Position numbers and translations under genes: made by a program
Shown: in pieces, positions 33,619-40,822 of the stretch
How the letters are laid out: each line of letters begins with the position of its first letter
Numbering within the stretch: position 1 is the first letter of the stretch
The notes under the pieces: model-generated
What the model was told of the DNA's origin: nothing
What the model saw: only the letters and a program-made list of their open reading frames with translations
Databases searched by the model: none
Assembly: GCA_028708605.1 (NCBI GenBank)
Contig: JAQVYS010000010.1
Coordinates: 1-42,621 of the forward strand
Length of the DNA: 42,621 nucleotides
DNA from: Bacillota bacterium
Lineage (GTDB): Bacteria > Bacillota > DTU065
Direction of reading: 5' to 3'

Positions 33619-36183
33619 TTAAAATTTAATTACAGGGCTGATCATAACTCTATTTAGCCGCGGGTAGTACATCGCCTGTATGCCAAGATCTAAAGTGGCT
33701 GCGCCATACATCAGGGCTGTAGTGTTTGCAAACTCCAGGCCAGCTACGATTTCCCAATTTGTATCTCCTATTAAAAGAGCTACATTTGGACTAACAGTCA
33801 TTTTTTCAGACCACATAGTAGGAGATGCTCCTCTTATCCACATAGGTCTTGCGAAAATCCAATTTAAGGAAGACTCTAAAAATAGAACGCTTTGCCCTAG
33901 CGGGTAATTTTCTATTGATAAATAGCCAGCTTTGTGGTGGTTAAAGGAAACTCTTAGTTGGTAATCTAAATTTCGGCTCGCTTTTAAGCTGTGGCCATAA
34001 CCAAGACTATACTCGTAGCTAGAAGCATCTTTTAGCCCTAGATCAAAGCGTGTTCTTCCAAAACAGAAGTTGTTGCCACTGATTTTTTCTCGGCCCCAAG
34101 GTAGATTCACTTTAGCGTGTAAAGAAAGGACACCTTTAGTGTTTGCAGAGGTAGTTAGATTCAGAGAGTTTTTGCCAAGAGGGATCTTGCCAGAGTAGAT
34201 AGTGTTAAGTGTGAAACTTTTTAAGTCAGACTCTAGACTAACTGAGAGGCTATGCAGAGGATTTAGAAAATAATCAAAGGTAGCATATAGATTGTGGTTG
34301 GCTTGCGCCAATTCTGCAAAGGGGTTAAAGTTGTAGCCAAAAGAATAGAGAAAACTTTGGAGAGGGTCAGATCCCATAGCACTTGCTCCAAGTACAGATG
34401 GTATCCAGAAAGTTGGCTTAAGCCAGTTTAGACCACTGTATTTTTTTAAAGTATAGCCTTCCTCTGATAAAAGTTCATCAAGTGTTGGGTAGGTGCTTCT
34501 TTCAGGCAGCGTTTCCTTTTGCAAAGGCATCCACGAATTCTCTTCGCATAGGTTATGCACACCAAGTTTTAGTCCCTGATCGGTATAGGTTATAAAGGCG
34601 AGCTGCCTTGGCATTGAAGGATTACTTATAGGCTTAAATGCTCCATAATGATTAACTACGACAGGAGCAACTTTAGCTGTCTTTAGATCGAGGACCCAAA
34701 TCCCGTAGCGGCCACTTCGGTTAGATTGGAAGTAAAGTTTTGTCTCATCACTGCTTAAAACCGGATAGGTATCACTGTAGTGGTCAGTTGTAAGAAAGGT
34801 AATTTTGTTACCGATAATGAGACCTAAGTCGACAAATCCGCCTTCCCTCCAAAGGGATACATAGACTTCATCGTGGCTTGAAACTGTAAATTGGAGGATC
34901 TCTTCGCCAGGCTTTGATAGATAGACTAAAGTTAGATTACCTGACAGGTCTCTTTTGTAGATAGCATTACCTTCTGGGTGCTTCTGGCTTAGATAATAAA
35001 TGCCACTACTTGTAGAAAGCGGGGCAGATGCCCTTTCCCCTTTTATAATTGGTTCACTTTTATGTTGCGAGTATCTATAGATATTGAAGAAGGAATTTCC
35101 CTTTTGATCTAGCTCTAACGCAGTATATAAAAGCTTACCAGAGTTATCTTTACTGATATTTCCATAAATATTAGGAATGTATTTTACTAGTTCTTCTTTT
35201 TCGGTTTCGAGGTTAATGCGGTATATCCCACCAGAGTCTCCGCTCTTTGCATAATAAAAGTACTCTTGGTCAAAAAAGCCAGGGTAGATAGTTTGGCCTG
35301 AGTTTTGAAGGATCTTCCCTTCTGGCTCTAAGTTAGGTAAATTATAGTTTTGTCTTAGCCACACATACCACTCATCTGTCAGGTCTTTGTAACTCTTTCC
35401 TGTTAGATCCCTTAAAGCCGAATCATATTTTGGTACAAAAAACCTGCCAGGATTATTAACAAAGATCTCTTGCAATGCTAAAGGTGCATTTTCACTGTAG
35501 TTTTGAGATAAAAACTCTAAGAAATTCCAGCCATAGAGATAAGGAAAACCTGCTAGGTCATAATAGTCTAAGTCGTAATTTCCAAGTGTGAATCTTGGAT
35601 CAGGTAGATGATCTGCATCTATTGCCGCATCCAGAATCATGGGATAGATACTATCAGATCCGCGTCCTATCTTTTGATACTTTGTTTCGTTAACGACTGC
35701 AAGGCCTTCAATGTTGGCCGTAGGTGAGGACCAGATGGGATAAAAAAGTGGATACCTTCCAAGGATCCGAGAGAGGTAATAGTTGGTCTTGGTTGTCATC
35801 TCAATATGATAGAGGTGAGTGCCTTCATGCCACAAAAGAGTTTCAAACCAATCGTTGTTAGGTCCAAGCCCACCTAAAAGTGTGTCTCCTGGAAAAACGG
35901 GGAAGAAGGTAATTGATGGATAAAAAACATTAGTTGTGTAGCCGTTTGGAAGGTCAATCTTATCTTCAATAATAAAGTGGCTTTTACCATTTATTTGCAA
36001 GTCCATCTCGTCTTTAAGCTCAGCCATTATTTTTTCTGATTGGACCATCAACTTACTTGCGAGATTTTCATATCCTTTAGGAAAGTGAACATAAAGATAA
36101 GGCCCTTCAAGGGTGTAATAATCTGCACAAACAGGTAGTACTATTAATAAACTTGTAATTACAAGCAATAAGATTTTTTTCAT
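33619..36183 (-). CDS. Secreted gluzincin metallopeptidase with beta-propeller and C-terminal beta-barrel
   Basis: 854 residues from ATG 36183 (a TTG at 36198 is a weaker alternative; neither has a good ribosome-binding site). Signal peptide 1-20. Residues about 20-290 form a peptidase MA-like domain with zinc motif HEGTH (H119, E120, H123) and third ligand E159 in NIEGLAVVNE. Residues about 295-560 have repeated WD40/TolB-like propeller blades (ILQNSGQTIYPGF, YYAKSGDSGGIYRI, SSDETKLYFQSNRSGRYGIW). From about 600 the sequence is amphipathic strands and ends MYYPRLNRVMISPVIKF, with a terminal Phe typical of BAM-dependent barrels. Inferred: an outer-membrane-anchored protease with the catalytic and propeller parts on one face. 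Confidence 0.75.
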   Translation of the reverse strand: MKKILLLVITSLLIVLPVCADYYTLEGPYLYVHFPKGYENLASKLMVQSEKIMAELKDEMDLQINGKSHFIIEDKIDLPNGYTTNVFYPSITFFPVFPGDTLLGGLGPNNDWFETLLWHEGTHLYHIEMTTKTNYYLSRILGRYPLFYPIWSSPTANIEGLAVVNETKYQKIGRGSDSIYPMILDAAIDADHLPDPRFTLGNYDLDYYDLAGFPYLYGWNFLEFLSQNYSENAPLALQEIFVNNPGRFFVPKYDSALRDLTGKSYKDLTDEWYVWLRQNYNLPNLEPEGKILQNSGQTIYPGFFDQEYFYYAKSGDSGGIYRINLETEKEELVKYIPNIYGNISKDNSGKLLYTALELDQKGNSFFNIYRYSQHKSEPIIKGERASAPLSTSSGIYYLSQKHPEGNAIYKRDLSGNLTLVYLSKPGEEILQFTVSSHDEVYVSLWREGGFVDLGLIIGNKITFLTTDHYSDTYPVLSSDETKLYFQSNRSGRYGIWVLDLKTAKVAPVVVNHYGAFKPISNPSMPRQLAFITYTDQGLKLGVHNLCEENSWMPLQKETLPERSTYPTLDELLSEEGYTLKKYSGLNWLKPTFWIPSVLGASAMGSDPLQSFLYSFGYNFNPFAELAQANHNLYATFDYFLNPLHSLSVSLESDLKSFTLNTIYSGKIPLGKNSLNLTTSANTKGVLSLHAKVNLPWGREKISGNNFCFGRTRFDLGLKDASSYEYSLGYGHSLKASRNLDYQLRVSFNHHKAGYLSIENYPLGQSVLFLESSLNWIFARPMWIRGASPTMWSEKMTVSPNVALLIGDTNWEIVAGLEFANTTALMYGAATLDLGIQAMYYPRLNRVMISPVIKF

Positions 36184-36444
36184 TGCATTTACGACCAACT
36201 TTCAGAAAGATGTAACTTTATTTTGAGCAATCCTCACCAAACATTTCTCTTTAATTGATACGTATCCTTCATAAAGAAAAGTGTCAATACCCAAATAGTA
36301 TGTCAAGGGATTTAGAGTTTGTGAATAAATCGGCAAAGGGCCTGGTTTTGTAGCAGGAAAAGACTAACTAAAAATGAAGATATATAGTTAGGAAGACAAA
36401 AGCAAAGAAGTCGTCTAGCGATTTAGATAAACGGAGGTTTTAGG

Positions 36445-37506
36445 ATGTCAGATAAGGTTGCAGTCGTTGTTCTTGCTGCAGGAAAAGGTACACGAATGAA
36501 AAGCAAACTACCTAAGGTTTTACATAAAATTGGCAGTAGAAGCATGATTGAAGAGGTTTTAGCGACAGCAAATAAGCTTAATCCTGAAAAAGTGATTGTT
36601 GTAGTTGGTTATGAAGCTGAGAAAGTAAAAGCTATACTGCCTGAAAACGTAACACCTGTTATACAAAGCTCTCAGCTTGGCACTGGACATGCAATGAAAC
36701 AGGCTATACCTGAGCTTGAAGGGTTTCATGGGCATGTAGTAACTCTCTATGGTGACGTTCCTCTATTAACGGCTGAGACTCTTAAGGAACTGCTTAAAAA
36801 GCATAAAAAGAGCGATGCAGCAGTTACAGTTCTTACTGCAAAGGTAGATGATCCTACAGGTTATGGTAGGGTTGTCCGTAATGGTGATAGCACTTTCTTT
36901 AAGATCGTTGAGCATAAAGATGCATCTCAAAAGGAAAGAAAGATAAATGAAATTAACTCTGGAGTCTATTGTTTTACTTCAGATGCTCTACATGATTATC
37001 TACCTCAACTCACTCCTCAAAACAAACAAGGGGAATATTACCTAACTGATGTTTTAGCTTTGGCTTGCAAAGATGGAAAGACTGTCGAAATAGTTGTAAC
37101 CAATGATCAAATGGAGATTAGTGGTGTTAATGACAGGAAACAGCTAGCAGATCTTTTCAAGGTTAAAAATGAGAGAAAGCTTAACAAACTCATGCGCTCT
37201 GGAGTTACTGTAATCGATCCAAACAATACCTATATTGATGATGATGTGGAAATTGGTATGGATACAACCATTGAACCGGGAACTATTTTGCTTGGGAAGT
37301 GCCAGATTGGAAGTAATGTAATCATTGGTCCTTATACTACAGTTGTTGAAAGTGATGTGTTAGATCATGCAACTGTTGAAAGATCAGTATTAGAAGAGGT
37401 TATAGTCAAATCTGGAGCAAAGATCGGCCCGTTTCTAAATATTAAAAAAGGTAGTACTAGCTTAGAGAGCTCAGATCTAGATAAAGTCATAGAGTTTAAA
37501 AACTAA
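36445..37506 (+). CDS. glmU: UDP-GlcNAc pyrophosphorylase, GlmU lacking the acetyltransferase active site
   Basis: 353 residues, about 100 short of typical GlmU (about 455). The N-terminal uridylyltransferase domain is intact: LAAGKGTRMKSKLPKVLH, QSSQLGTGHAMKQA, LYGDVPLLT, GYGRVVRNGD, EINSGVYCF and EYYLTDVLALA. The left-handed beta-helix starts near residue 250 (GVTVIDPNNTYID...IEPGTILLGKCQIGSNVIIGP) and breaks off soon after GPFLNIKKG. The catalytic block of the acetyltransferase (the His/Tyr/Asn stretch after N-V-N-I-G-A-G-T) is absent, and the 174 bases after the stop do not encode it in any frame. UDP-GlcNAc synthesis would need another GlcN-1-P acetyltransferase. Ribosome-binding site GGAGG. 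It precedes prs, as in Firmicutes. Confidence 0.93.
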   Translation: MSDKVAVVVLAAGKGTRMKSKLPKVLHKIGSRSMIEEVLATANKLNPEKVIVVVGYEAEKVKAILPENVTPVIQSSQLGTGHAMKQAIPELEGFHGHVVTLYGDVPLLTAETLKELLKKHKKSDAAVTVLTAKVDDPTGYGRVVRNGDSTFFKIVEHKDASQKERKINEINSGVYCFTSDALHDYLPQLTPQNKQGEYYLTDVLALACKDGKTVEIVVTNDQMEISGVNDRKQLADLFKVKNERKLNKLMRSGVTVIDPNNTYIDDDVEIGMDTTIEPGTILLGKCQIGSNVIIGPYTTVVESDVLDHATVERSVLEEVIVKSGAKIGPFLNIKKGSTSLESSDLDKVIEFKN

Positions 37507-37508
37507 TG

Positions 37509-37558
37509 TAGAGACACACCTTAAGTTTTTAGGCTTTAAAAAAGCGTCTCTAAGAGAC
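37509..37558 (+). promoter_or_regulatory. Possible alternating hairpin leader before prs
   Basis: AGAGAC (37510-37515), GTCTCT (37546-37551) and AGAGAC (37553-37558) allow two mutually exclusive pairings. No T tract follows. It could be an attenuator or simply a glmU-prs intergenic hairpin. Confidence 0.25.
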
Positions 37559-37680
37559 CTTAGAATTAGAGAAAAAATACAGAGGACTTACAGTTATTTT
37601 AGCGAACCTTTATCAGCGGTTTGTTCTTTTATATAAGTAATAAGCGAATGTGTTTTAATAATAGACTGGAGGTCAAATCT

Positions 37681-38634
37681 ATGTCTTTAGTGCATAAAAA
37701 GATGAAGATTTTTACAGGAAATGCAAACCCATCACTTGCCAAAGAGATAGCGCAAAATCTAGGAATGAATTTAGGCGAATCTTCTGTAGCGCGTTTTAAG
37801 GACGAAGAGATATCTGTAGATATCAACGAAACAGTTAGGGGCGCCGATGTCTTCTTAATTCAACCTACCTCAAAACCTGTAAACGATAATTTAATGGAGC
37901 TTTTAATTATGATAGATGCGTGTAAGAGAGCATCTGCAAAATCAATCACAGCAGTAGTTCCCTACTATGGATATGCAAGGCAGGATCGCAAAACCAAACC
38001 TCGCGAGCCTATCGCTGCAAAGCTTGTAGCTAATTTACTTACAGCAGCCGGTGCAAGTCGTATACTAACGATGGATTTGCATGCAAGCCAAATCCAGGGT
38101 TTTTTTGACATTCCAGTAGATAATCTAAAGGCATTACCAATTCTTGCCAATTACTTTACGAAAAAAGGTTTAAAAGGGGAGGATGTTGTTGTTGTATCCC
38201 CTGATGTTGGTGGTGTTACAAGAGCAAGAGAATTGTCTCATTATCTGGGGACAAGCCTTGCAATTATAGATAAACGTCGCCCTAAAGCTAATGTTGCGGA
38301 AATTATGAACATCATTGGTGATGTAAAGGGTAAAACAGCTATTATGATCGACGACTTGATCGATACTGCAGGAACCATTGCCCAAGGCGCACAAGCTCTT
38401 AAAGACGCAGGAGCAAAAGATGTTAAGGCTTGCTGTAGCCACGCAGTATTTTCATCCCCAGCAATTGAAAGGTTAAGAGATTCTGTTCTATCAGAGGTTG
38501 TTGTCACAAATTCCATTCCTCTTTCAGAGGCTGCTGCAAACCTAGAGAATGTTAAGGTTCTCTCAATTGCATCTTTACTAGCAGAAGCTATTCGCCGGAT
38601 CTATGAAGAACTCTCAGTAAGTGTACTCTTTTAA
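37681..38634 (+). CDS. prs: Ribose-phosphate pyrophosphokinase
   Basis: 317 residues; makes PRPP from ribose 5-phosphate and ATP for nucleotide, His and Trp synthesis. I chose ATG 37681 with TGGAGG 9 bases upstream, which matches family starts ([16 protein letters not shown]). Conserved pieces: [34 protein letters not shown] with the ATP loop, [35 protein letters not shown] and the PRPP loop [17 protein letters not shown]. The methyltransferase starts 14 bases after its stop. Confidence 0.97.
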   Translation: MSLVHKKMKIFTGNANPSLAKEIAQNLGMNLGESSVARFKDEEISVDINETVRGADVFLIQPTSKPVNDNLMELLIMIDACKRASAKSITAVVPYYGYARQDRKTKPREPIAAKLVANLLTAAGASRILTMDLHASQIQGFFDIPVDNLKALPILANYFTKKGLKGEDVVVVSPDVGGVTRARELSHYLGTSLAIIDKRRPKANVAEIMNIIGDVKGKTAIMIDDLIDTAGTIAQGAQALKDAGAKDVKACCSHAVFSSPAIERLRDSVLSEVVVTNSIPLSEAAANLENVKVLSIASLLAEAIRRIYEELSVSVLF

Positions 38635-38648
38635 AAGAGGAGGATATA

Positions 38649-39566
38649 ATGCGAGAAGAACTTTACAAACAAAAGCGCTGGTCAAGTCGGAACAAAACAC
38701 TTTACATGGAAGTTGGAGAAGAAAAAATTTATGTTCCAAAGGCTCTTCCAGGTAGTAATATCGAGCCCGGGATCTATTTTGGAGAAGGTTTAGTAGCTTT
38801 AAAAAGGCTTGAAGAAGAATCAATTCAGTTAATCTTTGCAGATCCACCATACTATGGTAAACAGAAAGCGTTTGGACGAAGTGTACCCAATGTTTGGGAG
38901 GATTATTCTTCGTGGACTCTAGCGTGGTTAAAAGAGGCTTATAGAGTTTTAAAAAATACTGGTTCAATTTATGTCTGCTGCGATTGGACTTATTCAGGAA
39001 AGATCCAAGACATTCTTGAAGAAGCAGGATTTACAATCATCAATCGTATAACCTGGAAAAGAGATAAAGGCCGTGGTGCCGCCAAAAACTGGAAAAATAA
39101 TATGGAAGATATTTGGTTTGCGGTAAAAGATGAAAACGAGTATTACTTTAATGTTGAGAGCGTAAAGATCAAGAAAAAGGTAATTGCTCCTTACAGAGAT
39201 TCTACCGGCAAGCCAAAGGACTGGGTAGAGGAAGATGGTAATAGATACCGTCTAACTTCGCCACCGAATATTTGGATCGACATCACTGTGCCGTTTTGGT
39301 CAATGGCAGAGAACACTCCCCATCCGACACAAAAACCAGAAAAGCTTGTAGACAGGTGCCTAAGACCTGTACTACAGCCAGGGGATATTGTCGTAGATCC
39401 ATTTCTTGGTTCTGGAACGACAGCTATTGTAGCCGATAGAATAGGTGCTAAGTGTATTGGTGTAGAATTAGATCCTGATTATGTAAGCCTAGCTATGAAA
39501 CGTTGGGATCTGCGCCACGAAATTGCAGCTAAATCTAATCTGGACTATAATATGGAAATAGACTAA
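38649..39566 (+). CDS. Beta-class DNA methyltransferase (orphan, probable adenine-N6)
   Basis: 305 residues. The catalytic motif IV ADPPYYG (D65-Y68) comes before the SAM-binding motif I DPFLGSGTT (about residue 250), the order of beta-class enzymes; HPTQKPEKLVDRCLRP sits between them. DPPY is usual for N6-adenine and some N4-cytosine enzymes. A W-rich central stretch (WKNNMEDIWFAVKDENEYYF) is the probable target-recognition region. No restriction endonuclease gene adjoins. It is 14 bases from prs with its own AGGAGG, so it sits inside a housekeeping operon, consistent with a regulatory orphan methylase. The recognition sequence is unknown. Confidence 0.88.
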   Translation: MREELYKQKRWSSRNKTLYMEVGEEKIYVPKALPGSNIEPGIYFGEGLVALKRLEEESIQLIFADPPYYGKQKAFGRSVPNVWEDYSSWTLAWLKEAYRVLKNTGSIYVCCDWTYSGKIQDILEEAGFTIINRITWKRDKGRGAAKNWKNNMEDIWFAVKDENEYYFNVESVKIKKKVIAPYRDSTGKPKDWVEEDGNRYRLTSPPNIWIDITVPFWSMAENTPHPTQKPEKLVDRCLRPVLQPGDIVVDPFLGSGTTAIVADRIGAKCIGVELDPDYVSLAMKRWDLRHEIAAKSNLDYNMEID

Positions 39567-39581
39567 AAAAATTTATTGGCT

Positions 39582-39610
39582 AAAAAAGTCCCTGTGAAGG
39601 GACTTTTTTT
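39582..39610 (+). terminator. Terminator of the prs-methyltransferase operon
   Basis: AAAAAAGTCCC and GGGACTTTTTT form a perfect stem with a 6-base loop and a T tract. Confidence 0.92.
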
Positions 39611-39747
39611 ACTTAATTTCAAGTGCTACTTGATTTTGAGTTTATAAAGACTTAATCTCGTGATATACTCATAACTGGAAATATCTTAAAGCTGCAGAGA
39701 GCAGGAGTTTTTTTTAAAAATCACTTTTTTTCAGAAACTAATATCGC

Positions 39748-39774
39748 GGGTCGAGTTACTACTCGGCTCTTTTT
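39748..39774 (+). terminator. Terminator-like hairpin in the pth leader
   Basis: GGGTCGAG, a 6-base loop and CTCGGCTC pair through 8 bp (two G-T) and are followed by TTTTT, 27 bases before pth. A possible attenuator. A TATACT box (39664-39669) and a small CTGC/GCAG hairpin with eight Ts (39692-39715) lie upstream, so a short leader RNA may end here. Confidence 0.55.
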
Positions 39775-39800
39775 GTGATAGATAAAGAGGTGTCTTATTG

Positions 39801-40355
39801 ATGAAGATGATTGTTGGTCTAGGAAACCCAGGCCCAAGATATCAGCATACCAGACACAACGTGGGTTTTATGGCTGTAGATGGGTTTGCACGTAGGCTTG
39901 AAACAGATATTATAAACTTAAAATTTAAGAGTTTATACACAAAAAAGGGCGAGATTCTGCTTGTAAAACCTCAAACGTACATGAACCTAAGCGGAGAGGC
40001 TGTCGTGCCCTTTTATAATTATTTTAAATTAGAGTCACAGGATCTGATGGTAGTCTATGATGACATGGACATTCCTCTAGGGCAGATGCGCATTAAACCT
40101 AAAGGAAGCAGTGGAGGACATAAGGGCATGGAAAGCATCATCACCCTCCTTGGTAGAGATGATTTTCCGAGACTTAGAATTGGTGTAGGAAGGCCAAACC
40201 CTACTCAGGAAGTCGTAGACTATGTTTTGCGGATTTTCGAAAGAGATGAAATACCGATAATCTCTGAAACCTTAAAAGAGGTTTTAGATGCACTGGAAAC
40301 TTGGACAAAAGATGGTTTAGACTTGGCTATGAATAAATATAATCAAAGGGCATAA
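39801..40355 (+). CDS. pth: Peptidyl-tRNA hydrolase
   Basis: 184 residues; hydrolyses peptidyl-tRNA released from ribosomes. Conserved: VGLGNPGPRYQHTRHNVGF with the catalytic His of RHNVGF, KPQTYMNLSGEAV, VVYDDMDIPLGQMRIKPKGSSGGHKGMESI and FPRLRIGVGRP. I chose ATG 39801 with AGAGGTG upstream; TTG one codon earlier is possible. The stop overlaps the proposed start of the next gene, and mfd follows, the standard Firmicute pth-mfd neighbourhood with one extra gene inserted. Confidence 0.96.
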   Translation: MKMIVGLGNPGPRYQHTRHNVGFMAVDGFARRLETDIINLKFKSLYTKKGEILLVKPQTYMNLSGEAVVPFYNYFKLESQDLMVVYDDMDIPLGQMRIKPKGSSGGHKGMESIITLLGRDDFPRLRIGVGRPNPTQEVVDYVLRIFERDEIPIISETLKEVLDALETWTKDGLDLAMNKYNQRA

Positions 40356-40783
40356 TTAATAAGAGTAAGAATAGTTTAGGTCAAGAAAGGGCTGAAGGGC
40401 ATATAGATGTCATAATAACTAAAACCCTTAGTGCCGGTATTATCTCGGCACTACTTGCGCTTTTTATTAATAATCATTTACCAAAAAGAGCAGATCTGGT
40501 AATTATTCCTTTACTAGAGGAATCATTAAAAAACGGGCTGGCATATCTCTTTAATGTCAGCCCTCTACCTGTTAACCTCATATTTGGGCTTGCAGAAGGT
40601 CTTGTAGAAAGCTTAGGCAGCAAAAATTTTTGGCTCTTAGGCAATGCACTTTTAGGACATGGTATCTATGGCGCAGTTGCTTATCTACTCTGGAGCAGAC
40701 CGCTTTTGGCATTTTTGGCTGCTTTTGTGTTACATGCGCTTTATAATATTGCGACTACAAAGCTCTTTAGGATTTCTAGGTAG
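40355..40783 (+). CDS. PrsW-like intramembrane protease, short, with non-standard start
   Basis: A 142-codon open frame that fills the whole pth-mfd gap but has no ATG, GTG or TTG in its first 110 codons. Possible starts are ATT 40355 (4 bases after AAAGGG and overlapping the pth stop), ATA 40352 or ATA 40406. About four hydrophobic segments are visible. Motifs in order: LLEESLKN (EExxK, residues 55-59), FGLAE (FxxxE, 77-81), a GHGIYG helix (H102) and LHALYN (HxxxN, 127-131), the pattern of the PrsW/CPBP-related membrane proteases. It is shorter than typical PrsW (about 200). It could be a decayed gene that lost its 5' end, but the rest of the frame is intact. Confidence 0.6.
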   Translation: MNKSKNSLGQERAEGHIDVIITKTLSAGIISALLALFINNHLPKRADLVIIPLLEESLKNGLAYLFNVSPLPVNLIFGLAEGLVESLGSKNFWLLGNALLGHGIYGAVAYLLWSRPLLAFLAAFVLHALYNIATTKLFRISR

Positions 40784-40822
40784 AAACATCAGCTTGTATC
40801 TTAAGCTAAAGGAGGCGGGCAA

